A DNA stretch of 64,000 bases from HXMU1420-13 sp965601825 (GTDB lineage: Bacteria; Bacteroidota; Rhodothermia; Balneolales; Balneolaceae): NCBI GenBank assembly GCA_965601825.1, contig OZ271839.1:2790001-2854000 (forward strand), in the 5' to 3' direction. Position 1 is the stretch's first letter. The number at the start of each line of letters is the position of its first letter. Below, in pieces: positions 50,783 through 60,900 of this stretch. Position numbers and translations under genes: made by a program. The notes under the pieces were generated by a model that ran no database searches, had not been told where the DNA came from, and was given only the letters and a program-made list of their open reading frames with translations.

Positions 50783-53719
50783 TTATTTCACTAAAAGCAT
50801 TTTTTGGGTATTCACTGTATTTCCAGCTGTGAATCTTGCAAGATAAACCCCGCTACTCAGACCGGATGCATCAAATCGAACCGTGTACGAACCAACTGAT
50901 TGTGTTTCATTGACCAGAGTTGCCACCTTTTGGCCAAGCATATTGAAAATCTCCAATGTAACAGGTCCGGCAGAAGCTACATCGTAGTTGATATTCGTGC
51001 TTGGATTAAATGGATTTGGATAATTCGGATACATATTGAATGCAGTTGGTTTCTCGTAATCCATATCTTCATTCGATACTGAAATGTTAGCTTCAGGTGT
51101 TTCAAACTGTCGTGTAGTGTACAGTTTAAATGTTCCGGGTTCTAATGGAATCGATCTGTCAGGATTTGTAACCAGGTATTCAGTTCCATCAAAATAATCG
51201 TACCAAGTTGTTGAGGTCGGGAACAATACATCAGCATCAACCGGGAAGACACTAAAATTACCAACTATTAAAACATCTGTATCCGGATGCTCATAGATAA
51301 TAGTTTTAACGGAATCAGATAAACTATAATCTGCAGATGTTGGATTAGTAAATGCTTCACTACTATTTCTAAGTTTTAATAATGCTGCCCATGTTTTATA
51401 TAGATTCCTTCGCTGCTCTGTATCTGGAGAATTCCAATAATCCCATCTAATTGGTTTTGCATCTGTTCTTCCGGGAACTGAAGGTGCGCAATCACCACTA
51501 GAACCACCCGGTTTCAGACATTGTTCTCCATTGTTGCCATATCCATAGCCTACTTCACCGAATTGCCATAGCATCTTTGGGCCGGGTAAAGTGAAGAAAA
51601 ATGCTCCAGCTAGTTTTTGACGAGTAAGTGCATTATCCAAATCTCGCACGTTATAAGAACCGGGGTCAGTTTCACACCCATTACCTCCTCGAGGATGATT
51701 TGAACAAGCTCCAAAACTTCGATTTTTAAACATCAGCCATTGCTCATCATGACTTTCCATATATCCGACTAAATGCTTCTTAGCAAAACCTTTGGAAGAG
51801 GACAATACTCCATTCAAATTGGATTTATTGTTTTCATTGTAGCCCATGGTAGCTTCGTTGTATGGACCAGTCATTTTACCCCAGAATAGAATTCCTTTGC
51901 CTTCATCAACTCGGTAATCTGCCCATTCGCGTTCTTCCTGACTAGTTCCTAAATGCTCAAAAATCACAATAAAATCTGGGTCAACTTCCCATTGGTAGTC
52001 GGCATATTGTTTTAAAATATCGACTCTATCCTGTTGATAGCTATTAGTACATGATTCATTACTACCACTACAATTTTGAGTAAACCCCTTGGTTAGATCC
52101 CATCGAAAGCCATCAATTTTGTATTCCGTAATCCAATGTTGAACAACTTGTTTAACATAATGTTGAGTGCCAGAATACTGATGATTGAAATCAGTAAATA
52201 CATTATAAGAATGACGAGGAGATGTATTGAAATAAGGATTAGAACTTAAATTATAAAGACTATTTAGAGTATGAGGATTATCAGCATGATTAAGTACTAT
52301 ATCCACAATAACTGCAATTCCTCTATTATGAGCCTCATTTACAAAAGCTTTAAAAGCTTCTGGTGTACCGTAATACTTATCAATTGCATAATGCGATGTA
52401 GGATTGTATCCCCAACTTAAGTTTCCATTAAACTCGTTAATTGGCATTAGTTCAATGGCATTTATTCCAAGTCTTTCTAAGTAATCCAGAGTATCGATTA
52501 ATGCCGTGTAGCTTGGTGTTTCAAAAAAATCACGCATTAATAACTCATAAATAACCATATTCTCTTTATCCGGTCTTACGTAATTGTCATCCGTCCAATT
52601 GAATTCTGGTTTACCGGGTCGGAGTACACTAACTAAACCAAAAGTTTCACCTGAAGGATAAGCTTTCAGATTTGGATAAACAGAAGAAGGAATAAATTGA
52701 TCATTATTTTCGTCCAACACCAGTTCAGAATATGGGTCTGCAATTCTGACTTCACCATCAACTAAATATTGAAAACCATATTCCTGACCAGGAGTAAGCC
52801 CTGTTATTTCATACCAAAACCAGATACTATCTGCATTCGCAGAATCACGATTCATTTTATAATTGAGATCAACGGCCCAGTTCGTGAAATCACCAATCAG
52901 AAAAACATCCTTTTTGTAAGGTGCAAAAAGAGATAATGTTGCTGATGTTCCATTTTCTCCATAAGTGATTCCATCTTTTAAACCTACCGGTCTTGGTAAG
53001 TCCACATCTTGAGGTTCTCCCACATAGGTAAACTGTAAAGAATCAGAAACTGTAGCACCGGATTGCGTCACTGCTACAATCTTAAATTCATTCAATCCGG
53101 TTATGAAATTATAGTTTGTAATATCTTCGAGGTAAAACATTTGTCGTGGAAAATCATACTGATTCTCAAATGTACCAGCGAGTACATCGTTGATATAAAA
53201 TTCAGACTCAGTAACATCAATAGGATCTGAAGCTTTTGCCGCAACAGTTACCCATAATTCCTGATCACTATCTGCAATCCCATTTTCAGGTCCCATTTGA
53301 AAAATGAGCGGAGATGTTACTTCAAGAAAGGAATCATTGTTATTACCTATAGATATGCTATTAAATGGATCTGTAATCCAATTCCATTCTGAACCACTGG
53401 CATTAAATTGCTCATGAAATTTATAAGCATAACCTGATTTTCCATTATGTGTGGCATTACCCCCGCCAATTTGGAGAGATATTGTTTTATACCAGAATCC
53501 GTTAGCTGCATCATTGGTCATTAATGAGCCATCGGTAGTGCTTATTCGACCATTAGTATTATTACCCCAGTTATTAAACTCACCTGGCACAAATACACGT
53601 TGAGCGGTCTCATTAGCTTCATAGCGAAAAGTTACACTTACAGTTTCTTGAGCAAAAAGTGGTAAACCGGAACTTATACTTACTACTAAAAATGCAGTGA
53701 TTACAGTTATTCTCTTCAT
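50783..53719 (-). CDS. T9SS-exported alpha-amylase with two CBM48-like domains
   Basis: 978 residues. Signal peptide (about 1-23), first E-set/CBM-like domain (FVPGEFNNWGNN, about 28-120), second CBM48-like domain (FLIGDFTNWA, about 250-335), GH13 barrel (about 370-790) and C-terminal domain, then a type A T9SS sorting domain (YPNYPNPFNPSTNINYDV to QKMLLVK). Catalytic residues: Asp541 (GFRWDLTKGF), Glu588 (VIFEHLG) and Asp658 (MESHDEQ). The sorting domain predicts secretion to the cell surface or outside. It starts directly after the LacI stop codon (TAAATG), so regulator and amylase are coupled. Confidence 0.95.
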   Translation of the reverse strand: MKRITVITAFLVVSISSGLPLFAQETVSVTFRYEANETAQRVFVPGEFNNWGNNTNGRISTTDGSLMTNDAANGFWYKTISLQIGGGNATHNGKSGYAYKFHEQFNASGSEWNWITDPFNSISIGNNNDSFLEVTSPLIFQMGPENGIADSDQELWVTVAAKASDPIDVTESEFYINDVLAGTFENQYDFPRQMFYLEDITNYNFITGLNEFKIVAVTQSGATVSDSLQFTYVGEPQDVDLPRPVGLKDGITYGENGTSATLSLFAPYKKDVFLIGDFTNWAVDLNYKMNRDSANADSIWFWYEITGLTPGQEYGFQYLVDGEVRIADPYSELVLDENNDQFIPSSVYPNLKAYPSGETFGLVSVLRPGKPEFNWTDDNYVRPDKENMVIYELLMRDFFETPSYTALIDTLDYLERLGINAIELMPINEFNGNLSWGYNPTSHYAIDKYYGTPEAFKAFVNEAHNRGIAVIVDIVLNHADNPHTLNSLYNLSSNPYFNTSPRHSYNVFTDFNHQYSGTQHYVKQVVQHWITEYKIDGFRWDLTKGFTQNCSGSNESCTNSYQQDRVDILKQYADYQWEVDPDFIVIFEHLGTSQEEREWADYRVDEGKGILFWGKMTGPYNEATMGYNENNKSNLNGVLSSSKGFAKKHLVGYMESHDEQWLMFKNRSFGACSNHPRGGNGCETDPGSYNVRDLDNALTRQKLAGAFFFTLPGPKMLWQFGEVGYGYGNNGEQCLKPGGSSGDCAPSVPGRTDAKPIRWDYWNSPDTEQRRNLYKTWAALLKLRNSSEAFTNPTSADYSLSDSVKTIIYEHPDTDVLIVGNFSVFPVDADVLFPTSTTWYDYFDGTEYLVTNPDRSIPLEPGTFKLYTTRQFETPEANISVSNEDMDYEKPTAFNMYPNYPNPFNPSTNINYDVASAGPVTLEIFNMLGQKVATLVNETQSVGSYTVRFDASGLSSGVYLARFTAGNTVNTQKMLLVK

Positions 53720-54712
53720 TTATTTCTCAGTCGATGATCTTAATATTAATTCGGGAGAGTAGATGGTTTGTGAAATAGCCTTATTCTCGTTTTGCAATCG
53801 GTCAACTAGGCTTTGCGTAGCAAAATATCCCATATCCCGCATCGGCTGTCTAACGGTAGATAAACCGATGTATTCAGCAAGTTCTATATCATCATAGCCG
53901 ATGATTGGTATTTTTTTACCAAGATCTTTCATGGCTTTCAGTGCGCCAACCGCCTGAATATCAGATGCACAAAAACAAGCTTCCGGTGGTTCAACCATAT
54001 TCAGCATTTTAGCCATTGCCTCGTAACCACCCTTTTCGGTAAAACCATCTCGATAGGTGGTATCTCCAGCAACTACATATTTTTCACAAAAAGGCACTCC
54101 ATTCTCTTCGAGAGCTTTTTTGAATCCAACTAATCTATCCCTTATTGGTTTTGATGTTTGCAAGGCAGATAACATTGCAATTTTTTGGAATCCCTTATCG
54201 ACCAAACTTTGTGTAGCACGATAAGCTCCTTGAATATTATCGACGGCTACTGAATCGAAACCATCATGATTTTCGTCAATAAGTGTTATAGGAAGATCAA
54301 AACGTCTGAGCTTTTCCCATTGTTCATCTTCCAGATGAATAGAAATGAATAAATAACCTTCTGCCCATCTTCTTTTTAATACATGTTCTACTTCTTCAAA
54401 TAGACTCTTCCCAGCTGTCACATTGAAAATGGTAAGCTCATATCCAAGTTCCGTTAATTTATCCTGGATACCACCTAATATTTCCATGAAAAAGTAATTC
54501 GAAATCACAGGTACAACAGCCATGATTGTATTACTTTTTTTACTTGCTAGACCCTGAGCATAGGCTTGAGGATGATACCCAACCGCATCGGCTACCTCTA
54601 ATACCTTCTTTTTTGTGGATTCGGATACACTACTACTCTGATTAAATACCCGAGAAACTGTAGCTATGCTGACCCCAGCTTGTTTTGCTATGTCGTAAAT
54701 GGTTGATGCCAT
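53720..54712 (-). CDS. LacI-family transcriptional regulator
   Basis: 330 residues. N-terminal helix-turn-helix ATIYDIAKQAGVSIATVSRVFN-type (STIYDIAKQAGVSIATVSRV, residues 3-22) with hinge helix ending ALA-like AYAQGLASKKS, then a periplasmic-binding-protein-like effector domain (about 60-330). Length and motifs are standard. It lies in the middle of the starch locus, after a hairpin and directly before the surface amylase gene; it most likely represses or activates this locus in response to maltose or a related sugar. Operators are not proven; see the palindrome at 56942-56955. Confidence 0.95.
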   Translation of the reverse strand: MASTIYDIAKQAGVSIATVSRVFNQSSSVSESTKKKVLEVADAVGYHPQAYAQGLASKKSNTIMAVVPVISNYFFMEILGGIQDKLTELGYELTIFNVTAGKSLFEEVEHVLKRRWAEGYLFISIHLEDEQWEKLRRFDLPITLIDENHDGFDSVAVDNIQGAYRATQSLVDKGFQKIAMLSALQTSKPIRDRLVGFKKALEENGVPFCEKYVVAGDTTYRDGFTEKGGYEAMAKMLNMVEPPEACFCASDIQAVGALKAMKDLGKKIPIIGYDDIELAEYIGLSTVRQPMRDMGYFATQSLVDRLQNENKAISQTIYSPELILRSSTEK

Positions 54713-54729
54713 CTAGAATGTTTTAAATA

Positions 54730-54755
54730 CGCAGGTACCTTTCAAAGTACCTGCG
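54730..54755 (-). terminator. Perfect 9-bp inverted repeat between LTD gene and lacI
   Basis: CGCAGGTAC and GTACCTGCG pair perfectly around the loop CTTTCAAA; the stem is the most GC-rich of any intergenic hairpin in the window. It follows the LTD protein stop by 22 bases on the minus strand and is followed by TATTTAAAA. Most likely a terminator or processing site splitting the locus into two transcripts; a LacI-type operator 17 bases before lacI is the alternative. Confidence 0.6.
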
Positions 54756-54777
54756 AGAAGACTTATAGAATATCTTT

Positions 54778-56913
54778 TTATTTAATAAGCATCATTTTCT
54801 TAGTGCTTACAAATTCACCAGCTTCAATGCGGTAGATATACATACCTGAAGACAGGTTACTTGCATTGAAGTTAATGGTATGAGTTCCTTGACTCATTCT
54901 ATTGCCATCTACAAGAGAGGCTACTCGCTGACCCAGCATGTTATAAACCGTTAGATTTACATTGCTAGCAGCTGGTAGTGTGAATTGAATTTTTGTAGAA
55001 GGGTTAAACGGATTCGGATAGTTTTGCTCCAATACGAATTGACTTGGTCTTGCAAATTCATCTTCGTTTGAAACAGTGATACCATTATCACCTTTTCCTC
55101 CTCTTCGTACAACTTCAGCACCTGATTCGGTTACAAGAATGTATTCATCATACACTTCATCATGTACACTATCAGCTCTGCTTACCGCACCAAAGATTAG
55201 GCTATAACGCTCGCCACCATCTACTTTTAAAACATGGTCATTACCAAAGCCATTTTCATTATCAAAGCCATTCGCGCTAAATTTGAATGCACCTCGACGA
55301 TTTTCTCCGGCAACGTAGTCAATAGTTATAGTATATACTGAGTCACCTGCAACCAGATCACCACCAGTCGATCCATCATCAGAAAGTTGTAGATCGGTTC
55401 TTAGGGAGAGATTATTCCCCCAATCTTCCCAGCCTCCACCAACTTTATTAACTAGCGATCCATTAATAAACACTGAGTTTACACTAGTACCAGAGGCTGC
55501 ACCTGTGCTAAAATCATCAGGGAGATCTGTTGAATCCTCAGCAAAATAGAAAGCAGGTCTCATGTCTACTTCAAAAATTACTGAAGCATCTGAAGCAAAA
55601 ATATCATCGAGGGTAACATTGTTGAAGAATGGAATCGTGCCGGTATGGTTAATTCCGATATAATCACTACCAACAAGACTATTTGCTGTTACTCCAATTG
55701 GTTTGTTACTACCATCTTCATATGCATCATTACCATCAGTTCTGATTACAAATTTATGCACCCAATTCGAAGGAATAACATTTGTTCCCATATTTACGGT
55801 AGTTTCATATACACCAGATGTTTGCCCTTCAGAAAGGGTATTTGCCGTTGTATTCCAGCCATTGAAATCACCGGCAACTTGTAACGATTGGTTGGCATTA
55901 CTCGGATCAAAAGTACCATTCAGAATTTGAACATTCATATCAACCTGGAAGTATAATTGTACATTCCCAAATACTGCATTATTCAAGTCTGTATATGGTA
56001 CAACTGGTTCTACAGGAGTAACAGTTACATCTGCATCCGTAACAGTTACATTCCGATTTGGTTGACCATCTAGCTCATATCCTCCAGAAATTCTTGAAGT
56101 ATGCAGATAAAGCTTATAATCATAGGACCCTACCCTGACTTCTGGAACTGTAATTGCATAAATACCATCACTATCAACATCAGTTAATGTATCAGCACTT
56201 GTACTCCAACCATTTATTGCTCCAGATATCGATACAAAATCAGTTCCTGGGATAAATGCAGCCGAATCAATAATATCTCGCATATCTGCTTGGAAAGTTA
56301 CATCAAATAAGCTCACTGTATGTGAACCTAAATCTGAGAAATCATTCTGAGCAGAAACTATCCATTCTGATGTCATATCATCTGTACCAAATGAAGCTAC
56401 TGAATCTGGGTTTCCAGAATAAATCGTAGGTTTTCTTACTAGTGTTTGATTACTTGTTCCACCAGCAGTTGAACCTACATCCCAAGCACTACCTGGATCT
56501 ACACCAAGTGCCCCAAAAAGATCAATTAGTGTTGTATCTGTACCGGATATACTGAATAGACCAATAGCATCGTCTCCGTTGACAAATGTCATGTCGTCGA
56601 GAGTATCTGCTGCCGCAATAATTGCTGGGTCAACACCTGAACTGCTTGGATTTCCAATTACATAAACTTCACCTTTTGCTAATGTACCAGTGAAGCGCAA
56701 TGTATCTTGCCAACTAGTTGCACCATTATTAGCGCGCATCATGATATAGTTGGATAAATTTACATCTCCATCTGTACCATTGAAAATCTCTATAGCCTTA
56801 TTCTGACTTGAGCCTTCGATGTACTCAGAGATGAAAACACCTTGTGCATTTGAATTAGCTACCCCGATAAGAACAACTAAGAACGCACAAAGTAAGGTTG
56901 TAACCTTATTCAT
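54778..56913 (-). CDS. T9SS-exported lamin-tail protein with starch-binding-like E-set modules
   Basis: 711 residues from ATG 56913, which has a good Shine-Dalgarno (AGGAG, six bases spaced); a GTG at 56988 would overlap the porV-like gene. Signal peptide (about 1-23), lamin-tail domain (FISEYIEGSSQNKAIEIFNGTDG, about 25-170). Three E-set/CBM-like modules follow: SISGAINGWSTSADTLTD (about 225), QVAGDFNGWNTTANTLSE (about 345) and FINGSLVNKVGGGWEDWG (about 485). It ends in a type A T9SS sorting domain (NYPNPFNPSTKIQFTL to TKKMMLIK). Not catalytic; probably a surface glucan-binding protein doing the job of SusE/SusF. Confidence 0.9.
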   Translation of the reverse strand: MNKVTTLLCAFLVVLIGVANSNAQGVFISEYIEGSSQNKAIEIFNGTDGDVNLSNYIMMRANNGATSWQDTLRFTGTLAKGEVYVIGNPSSSGVDPAIIAAADTLDDMTFVNGDDAIGLFSISGTDTTLIDLFGALGVDPGSAWDVGSTAGGTSNQTLVRKPTIYSGNPDSVASFGTDDMTSEWIVSAQNDFSDLGSHTVSLFDVTFQADMRDIIDSAAFIPGTDFVSISGAINGWSTSADTLTDVDSDGIYAITVPEVRVGSYDYKLYLHTSRISGGYELDGQPNRNVTVTDADVTVTPVEPVVPYTDLNNAVFGNVQLYFQVDMNVQILNGTFDPSNANQSLQVAGDFNGWNTTANTLSEGQTSGVYETTVNMGTNVIPSNWVHKFVIRTDGNDAYEDGSNKPIGVTANSLVGSDYIGINHTGTIPFFNNVTLDDIFASDASVIFEVDMRPAFYFAEDSTDLPDDFSTGAASGTSVNSVFINGSLVNKVGGGWEDWGNNLSLRTDLQLSDDGSTGGDLVAGDSVYTITIDYVAGENRRGAFKFSANGFDNENGFGNDHVLKVDGGERYSLIFGAVSRADSVHDEVYDEYILVTESGAEVVRRGGKGDNGITVSNEDEFARPSQFVLEQNYPNPFNPSTKIQFTLPAASNVNLTVYNMLGQRVASLVDGNRMSQGTHTINFNASNLSSGMYIYRIEAGEFVSTKKMMLIK

Positions 56914-56941
56914 GTTTACTCCTGTTTTTGTTTGTGTTTTA

Positions 56942-56955
56942 AACTGCATGCAGTT
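56942..56955 (-). promoter_or_regulatory. 14-base perfect palindrome, candidate operator
   Basis: AACTGCATGCAGTT is a perfect palindrome in the 50-base gap between the PorV-like stop and the preferred start of the lamin-tail gene, 28 bases before that start. Its even symmetry and length suit a LacI/GalR-type or other dimeric regulator, though the centre is AT, not the common CG. Confidence 0.4.
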
Positions 56956-56963
56956 GTTTTTTT

Positions 56964-57986
56964 TTAAAAATTGATTGCGATGGTCCACATCAGTGGATTA
57001 TTTAAATACTCGTGGGTCATATAAGCAGCCCCAAATTCTGTATTTACCCCATTAAATTCGTAATTAAGCCCAAAGCCCATGGTAGCACTTTGATCTTCTG
57101 ATTGAGATGAAAAAAGACTCCTGTACCCGCCTCTTAAATAGAGCAAATTTTTAAATCCATATTCAACCCCAACATCTAAACTTTCTGAATTATCATTAGG
57201 ATGTTTTGCATCCAGTGCGAATAGAACAGAATGATCTTCCAATTGAATGAGATCGAGAGCAATCCCAACACGGAAAACTAATGGCATGGGCCATTCATCT
57301 ACACCAAGGAAAGCTTCAATTCTGTCGTTGTTACTTTCAATACTTTCGTCAATATCGATTGGCCTGCGTAAATCATCCCCTTCTAATTTCATGTCGGTAC
57401 CGAAGTTCAAAATTGACATACCAATTCTCATATTTCTGAAATCAGTTTGATAGATCATTCCTAAATCAACCGCAAACCCATTTGAAGAGACATTCCAAAT
57501 CTTTTGCTGAACGAATCTGGTGGATGCACCAATAGAAAACTTATCAGTTATAAATTTTGAATAAGTTAAGGCAATGGATAAATCTGTCGGTGTAAACAAC
57601 TCGCCGGTACCAGTTGGACGTTCAGGCGTTGTTACCGCAATTTCACCATAATTAATAGATCTGACAGAGAGGGCAAAATTACCAAGATCGTCTCCGTTTA
57701 CTACCACCGATCCATCTTGAATTTGAGTATCAACAAACCAATCCATATTAGAGAATGAAAGCGTGTTTTTGGAGACACGTGCAATACCTGCCGGATTCCA
57801 ATACATACCATTTGCATCATCACTTAGTGCTACATAGGCTCCACCCATTGCTGATGGCCTTGCTCCCGCCGTTATACCTAAAAACTGTGCTGCTGTACTT
57901 CCCACTTTGTCCTGCGCAATAAGTTCAATAGGGAATTGAGCAATTACTGCAAGAACTAAAATCCGTTTTAACATTTTTGAGATCAT
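56964..57986 (-). CDS. PorV/PorQ-family outer-membrane barrel
   Basis: 340 residues (ATG 57986; ATG 57974 also possible). Signal peptide (about 5-24), then KVGSTAAQFLGITAGARPSAMGGAYVALSDDANGMYWNPAGIAR, the N-terminal signature of the PorV/PorQ (FadL-like 14-strand barrel) family, ending with a terminal Phe. PorV is the T9SS shuttle that carries cargo from translocon to attachment complex; many paralogs exist in this phylum. Lies six bases after the 1204-residue cargo-like gene and just before the T9SS lamin-tail gene, so a cargo-specific shuttle or anchor for these partners is plausible. Confidence 0.88.
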   Translation of the reverse strand: MISKMLKRILVLAVIAQFPIELIAQDKVGSTAAQFLGITAGARPSAMGGAYVALSDDANGMYWNPAGIARVSKNTLSFSNMDWFVDTQIQDGSVVVNGDDLGNFALSVRSINYGEIAVTTPERPTGTGELFTPTDLSIALTYSKFITDKFSIGASTRFVQQKIWNVSSNGFAVDLGMIYQTDFRNMRIGMSILNFGTDMKLEGDDLRRPIDIDESIESNNDRIEAFLGVDEWPMPLVFRVGIALDLIQLEDHSVLFALDAKHPNDNSESLDVGVEYGFKNLLYLRGGYRSLFSSQSEDQSATMGFGLNYEFNGVNTEFGAAYMTHEYLNNPLMWTIAINF

Positions 57987-57992
57987 TCTAGT

Positions 57993-60900
57993 CTATTTTA
58001 TAAGTGCAATTTTCCCTGTTTTAGTACCTACACCCGGTGCTTCCAGATGGTAATAGTATATTCCGTAAGCCACTTCCAGGTTTTCTCTGGTTCGTAAATC
58101 CCAGTTCACAAAGCCACGATCCATTGAACTTTCATGTCTCAATTCCCGAACTAAATCACCACGAACGTTAAATATTTTGATAACAGAATTCGCCGGAACC
58201 ATTTGGAATTGAATTTTTCGTTCACCTCTTCCACTAGTGATGGTCGGTGGAAGCTTTCCTTCCCAACTTTCAGCAACAACATAAGGGTTAGGTACAACTC
58301 GTATTTCATCCAGCATGTCTGATGCTGCATCGCTATCAATACCAGAGGCACTAGTCACAAACCTATAAGTGTCATTTTCTCTGAAAGATTTATAGGTTCG
58401 AAGTGTAAACACATCTCCCGCAACCGGTAAATCACCTGTTGGCTCACGTCCGACTCCAATTACATTTTCGTATCTGAGACTAACTTCATAGGTAGTATTT
58501 AATGAATCACCAAAAGAATCATAGATGTAGATGAATTCATTATCATCCAAGATTCCATCAGCAGTACCTTGGGTTTCATCAAAGGCAAAAGGAACATCCT
58601 CACCAGTTGTTGCATTTCTCACATTAAAAAATGTCGGAACAGCGGGTGTATTTCTTGCAAAGAGTCCGGTTCCATTTACAGTATCCAATGAAGTTGCTAC
58701 GATTTGATCTGAAAATGAAATTTCATAGTCATATGGTGCTCGAATTCCACTGAATTGCCAGAAAGGGCTGTTGCTTAAAGTCCCTTCCCTCACTCGTACT
58801 TCGATCATTCCTTCCGGGTTATTCCAGGATGATACATCTGGATTGTATCGACTCACATCATTCTGAAAAGCCAGCCGCATGCCATCAAATATGACAGATT
58901 CTGATGATTCAAGGTCTTCATCACTTACAATAAGATCACCATCTACTCGAACGCTGAATTTATCTGAATTTAGATCATCATCACCGAGAAAGAGGATTTC
59001 ATATTCACCATTCTCACTAAGGAAAAGTGGATCTAGTACTTCTACAAATACTTCACCAGTAGAATTACCTGCTATTTGAGCAACATCACCTGCAACACTG
59101 CCAGGGAAATAACCAAGCACATTTGTATTTGGCTCAACTTCCACAACATTGATATCAGTGAGAACGGATCCATCTTCTCTTACAGTAACAGAGAAATTGT
59201 TTTCTGCGGGAAAGAAGTCAATGCTTCCCCGGTCATAACTAACCAATGCGTAATAGTATTTTTGACCATTTACAACGTTGGTATCAACATAAGAATGAGC
59301 AAGCCCTGTATCATCACCGAGGTTGAAAGGAACACCACGAACTCGTTCAGCTAAATCGGGATTGAACACATAAACAGGATCATTCTGTCCAGTAGAAGTA
59401 TCCTCGGCAGCTTGCCATAATCCTCTAATTCCATTATCAAGGTCAAACTGCGCTAAAGGTTTTAACAAAGCGTCGTTACCAAATGCATCTGTAATTCGAT
59501 CAGGATCCAGAAAGTTAGGATCTGTACTTTTAAAAAGTTTATAGCCTTCAAAGTCCTGCCCTAAAACCGGGTCTACACTTTCCTCTGAAATACTATTCCA
59601 GTACAAGGTGATGCTTTCATCATTTACTGCTGCCTTTAGCGTAGGTTTTTCAGGAGGTCGAGCGAAGTTATAGTTCCTATCGTATATCTCTTGTATGGTT
59701 TTCACATTGTTGGTGATGTTTGCCAAATCTTCACCAAAAACAAGCGCCAAGGAGAATCTTAAGGTTTGACCCGGTTCTAATCTGAAATACCCGGAACTAA
59801 AAATGAAATCACCATCAATACCTCCATTCTGTTGCTGCTGAGCTAATTCATTGTTAGTTGTAAAGAAACCCGGGGCCATTGCATCCCAAACCTGAACATC
59901 GTTATTCAATTGAACAGCATTAGGTGGAGTAAAGTAGTAGAAGCTTGAAAGCCCAACCTGATCGGTTTCATCTTTATCTAAAGCATCAAAATTTGGTTCA
60001 CCAAGAGTTGGCACACCATCCCCTTCACCGGCATCCCCGGTTCCGGATCGTCCATCAGCACCAACATCATCAGTAAGGAAATTCCAATCGTTGTCGTTAT
60101 CTATTCCATCATCACCTGCTTCATCAATCATATTATTTAATAATCCATAAGTAATGGAGTCAGCTCGAGTTGGAGTTCCATTTCCAACTGCTGCAGCAAG
60201 GCCAACATAATTCATGAACCGAAGTGCCGGTAGTGTTATAACTTGTCCTGTTATAGACTGCTGTCTTCTTTCGAAGTGCAAAAAGATATCTTCATCAATA
60301 ATACCATCGAGGTCTTCGTCTATTAGATTCTTTTCTGTAACCGTAATATTATCAATCTGACCTTGAATAGTTTTGGTATTTTCACTGAGCTGAATCCCAG
60401 GAGTTAAATCATAGGAAATTCCCTGCGAAACTACTGTTATAGGGTCATTACCCATTATGATTGATGATCTTTCACCTGTTTGTTGATCAATTAATATTAT
60501 AGGATCACCAGTATTGATTATTCTGGGACTAAAATCAGAACTGGCAAAAATGTTATCTGTACCGGCTAAACTTGGGGCCACATATGGAAAACCATCAATA
60601 TTTGTAATTAAGGGATCACCATCACCGTCGTTATCTATTCCATCATTTGCATCTCCGGGGCTTTCCATAAATGCATATCCAACATAGCCTACATCATTAC
60701 CATCAGCATTTGTTGCATCTGAATCCCAGGAGTATACAATTCGGTTTGCCTGATCGAAGAAAGCAAGATCATCTTGAGTATCACCACTACCACTTACTCC
60801 ACTTTCCCCCGCTGCAGTACCAACAACCAAACCAACAGAAACTCTTGGGTAAGTAGTCGTGCTTGTGTTCGTTAATTCATAGATATAGAACATAGCATCC

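Noticed and set aside
56914..56988. Longer start (GTG) of the lamin-tail protein
   Set aside because: The extra 25 residues precede a normal signal peptide and overlap the PorV-like gene; ATG 56913 has a good Shine-Dalgarno.
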